Shown: positions 14,030 to 14,866 of the stretch, one piece after another
Layout of the letters: every line of letters begins with the position of its first letter
Position numbering within the stretch: position 1 is the first letter of the stretch
Translations under genes and position numbers: made by a program
Notes under the pieces: generated by a model
What the model was told of the DNA's origin: nothing
The model's input: only the letters and a program-made list of their open reading frames with translations
The model's database searches: none
Origin: CAG-390 sp045544735
Lineage (GTDB): Bacteria; Bacillota; Clostridia; Oscillospirales; CAG-272
Length of the DNA: 14,866 nt
Direction: 5' to 3'
Assembly: GCA_045544735.1 (NCBI GenBank)
Contig: JAZPZM010000045.1
Coordinates: forward strand, 1-14,866

Positions 14030-14187
14030 TTAAAGTTCCCCAAAAAATTCCATACTAACTGATTGAAATTTGGGGTCGACGAGCCCGCGAGGTTTTTCAA
14101 GGCCTTTCACAGTACCTTTTGAGCCTCGCAGGTCGTCTTTTCGCGGCTGCTTTGCTTCTGCAACCGTCTTTCAAGGCTCATACTCAT
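14030..14187 (-). pseudogene. Small ORF split by a -1 frame change (about 52 residues if joined)
   Basis: The ATG at 14187-14185 overlaps the ParB-like stop as ATGA, and a second ATG lies at 14181. This frame reads MSMSLE, continues in an uncharacteristic composition, and stops at 14107. The -1 frame, entered just after the GAA codon (14172-14170), is open for 46 codons from 14170 to TAA at 14032-14030. It reads like a real protein, basic at first (KTVAEAKQPRKDDLRGSKGT), then VKGLEKPRGLVDPKF, ending MEFFGEL. Joined, it gives 52 residues. Adding one A to the AAA run at this point would restore one frame. It may be a decayed gene, a sequencing error in a short A run, or a frameshifted gene. The heptamer here is not a classic slippery site. 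Function unknown. Confidence 0.4.
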
Positions 14188-14705
14188 ACCTTGGTGAGTA
14201 TTTCTGCCTTGCTATATTCGTTATGCTTCACCATCATATTGAGGAAGTCGTCTTTGCTGAAATCGGAGAGTCTGAATATCTCCTCGGGTTTCATACCGAG
14301 TTGCTTACCGATCTCCTTTACACTCTTGCCCTCGTCCATAAGCTTCTTGACGATAGCTTTCATAGGTTCGAGCAGATGTGTACCACGCGCTCTATTGTGC
14401 GTTACAGTTCCGTAGATGTCGTCGGCTCTGTCCTTGTGGTCCACGATAACCACGGGTACCTTGCCGCCGAGCTTGCTCTTCAACGGCTCACGCCCCGACA
14501 CCGTCCATCTATGGAAGCCGTCTATGATTGTGTAGTCAGGTCTTACCACGATAGGCAATGTCCATCCGTTTGTGAGGATAGACTGTACCAAGAGGGATAG
14601 GTTTTCCTCTGATACTTTGTTCGGGTTGTAGTCGTTGGCGTGGAGCTTCTCACGGTCCACCCATTCAAGAGAGCCGAGAGGGGCAAACAGATCCATATCA
14701 GGCAT
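14184..14705 (-). CDS. ParB/Srx-like nuclease-fold protein (IbrB-like)
   Basis: The product has 173 residues starting MPDMDLFAPLGSLEWVDREK. The ATG at 14705 has AAAGGAGGTGACACAA upstream and overlaps the stop of the preceding gene (ATGCCTGA), so it is preferred over an in-frame ATG at 14783. The ParB-like domain spans about 17-112: LHANDYNPN (21-29), TLPIVVRPDYTIIDGFHRW with the conserved DG-HR type motif (62-66), and HNRARGTH (103-110), a motif I associate with IbrB-type members. After it comes a helix-turn-helix-like unit, SVKEIGKQLGMKPEEIFRL (128-146). Such phage ParB-domain proteins bind or nick DNA or act as regulators; the true role in phages is not settled. It is in the late cluster just upstream of terminase, so a role in DNA maturation or late gene control is possible. 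Confidence 0.8.
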   Translation of the reverse strand: MPDMDLFAPLGSLEWVDREKLHANDYNPNKVSEENLSLLVQSILTNGWTLPIVVRPDYTIIDGFHRWTVSGREPLKSKLGGKVPVVIVDHKDRADDIYGTVTHNRARGTHLLEPMKAIVKKLMDEGKSVKEIGKQLGMKPEEIFRLSDFSKDDFLNMMVKHNEYSKAEILTKV

Positions 14706-14866
14706 TTGTGTCACCTCCTTTCTGCACACGGAATTTCTTTGCATACTCTGCGTATGATCCATATACATCTTGGAAGATAGCACGCATTGTCCTGAGCTTA
14801 GGGTCTCCTGCCTTCAGAGCCTCGTACATCTTACGGTAAGTCGGAGGCCAAGCGGTCTTAGGAAGA
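14698..14866 (-). CDS. Unidentified protein, C-terminal 55 residues only (5' end beyond window)
   Basis: The open frame enters from the right edge (first complete codon at 14865) and stops at TGA 14700-14698, overlapping the ParB-like start by eight bases. The visible part contains AWPPTYRKMYEALKAGDPKL, then RTMRAIFQDVYGSYAEYAKKFR and a short polar end. It is basic and helical, with no catalytic motif in this piece. IbrB-like ParB proteins often sit beside IbrA-like members of the PAPS reductase family, so this may be the end of such a protein, but 55 residues cannot show it. Overlapping stop and start suggest co-translation with the ParB-like gene. Confidence 0.6.
   Translation of the reverse strand, partial: LPKTAWPPTYRKMYEALKAGDPKLRTMRAIFQDVYGSYAEYAKKFRVQKGGDTNA

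Noticed and set aside
1..14866. CRISPR array, rRNA, insertion sequence or toxin-antitoxin system
   Set aside because: I saw no regularly spaced direct repeats, no rRNA-like sequence, no transposase and no toxin-antitoxin-like gene pair on either strand.

Overview
This window holds the packaging, head and tail morphogenesis genes of a tailed bacteriophage or prophage. Every protein gene is on the minus strand, so transcription runs from position 14866 towards position 1. Nearly every start has an AGGAGG-type ribosome binding site, genes are packed with short gaps or ATGA-type overlaps, and the closest family resemblances are to phages of Clostridia-type Firmicutes. A host in the Clostridia is therefore likely, but no host marker gene is present and this is inference. 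Both ends of the window cut through genes: an unidentified gene at the right edge and the tape measure gene at the left edge.

Layout in the direction of transcription. (a) 14866-13679: the 3' end of an unidentified gene, a ParB/IbrB-like nuclease-domain protein, a small apparently frame-broken ORF, a tRNA-Thr(TGT) with encoded CCA, and a non-coding leader with two inverted repeats. (b) 13678-10859: the Nu1-like small terminase, the GpA-type large terminase and a gpW/DUF6148-like small protein. (c) A 111-base spacer with a long palindrome, the only sizeable spacer in the head operon. (d) 10747-6350: lambda-type portal, ClpP-like head protease with an in-frame internal scaffold start, gpD-like decoration protein and gpE-type major capsid protein. 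(e) 6322-4175: head completion, joining and tail terminator genes. (f) 4161-1: contractile-tail genes, namely sheath, tube, a tail assembly chaperone with a -1 ribosomal frameshift, and the tape measure protein.

The gene order follows the phage lambda late operon almost step for step (nu1, A, W, B, C/nu3, D, E, FI, FII, Z, U, V, G/GT, H). The main difference is that a sheath gene and a small partner gene sit between the U-like and V-like positions, making the tail contractile (myovirus). The most interesting items are the canonical T TTT TTA slippery site, the Nu3-like internal scaffold start, the palindromic element between the gpW-like and portal genes, the tRNA plus inverted repeats just upstream of the terminase (where cos would be expected), and the frame-broken 52-residue ORF after the ParB-like gene. 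I found no wholly new defence or metabolic system. What stands out is regulation and mosaic architecture.
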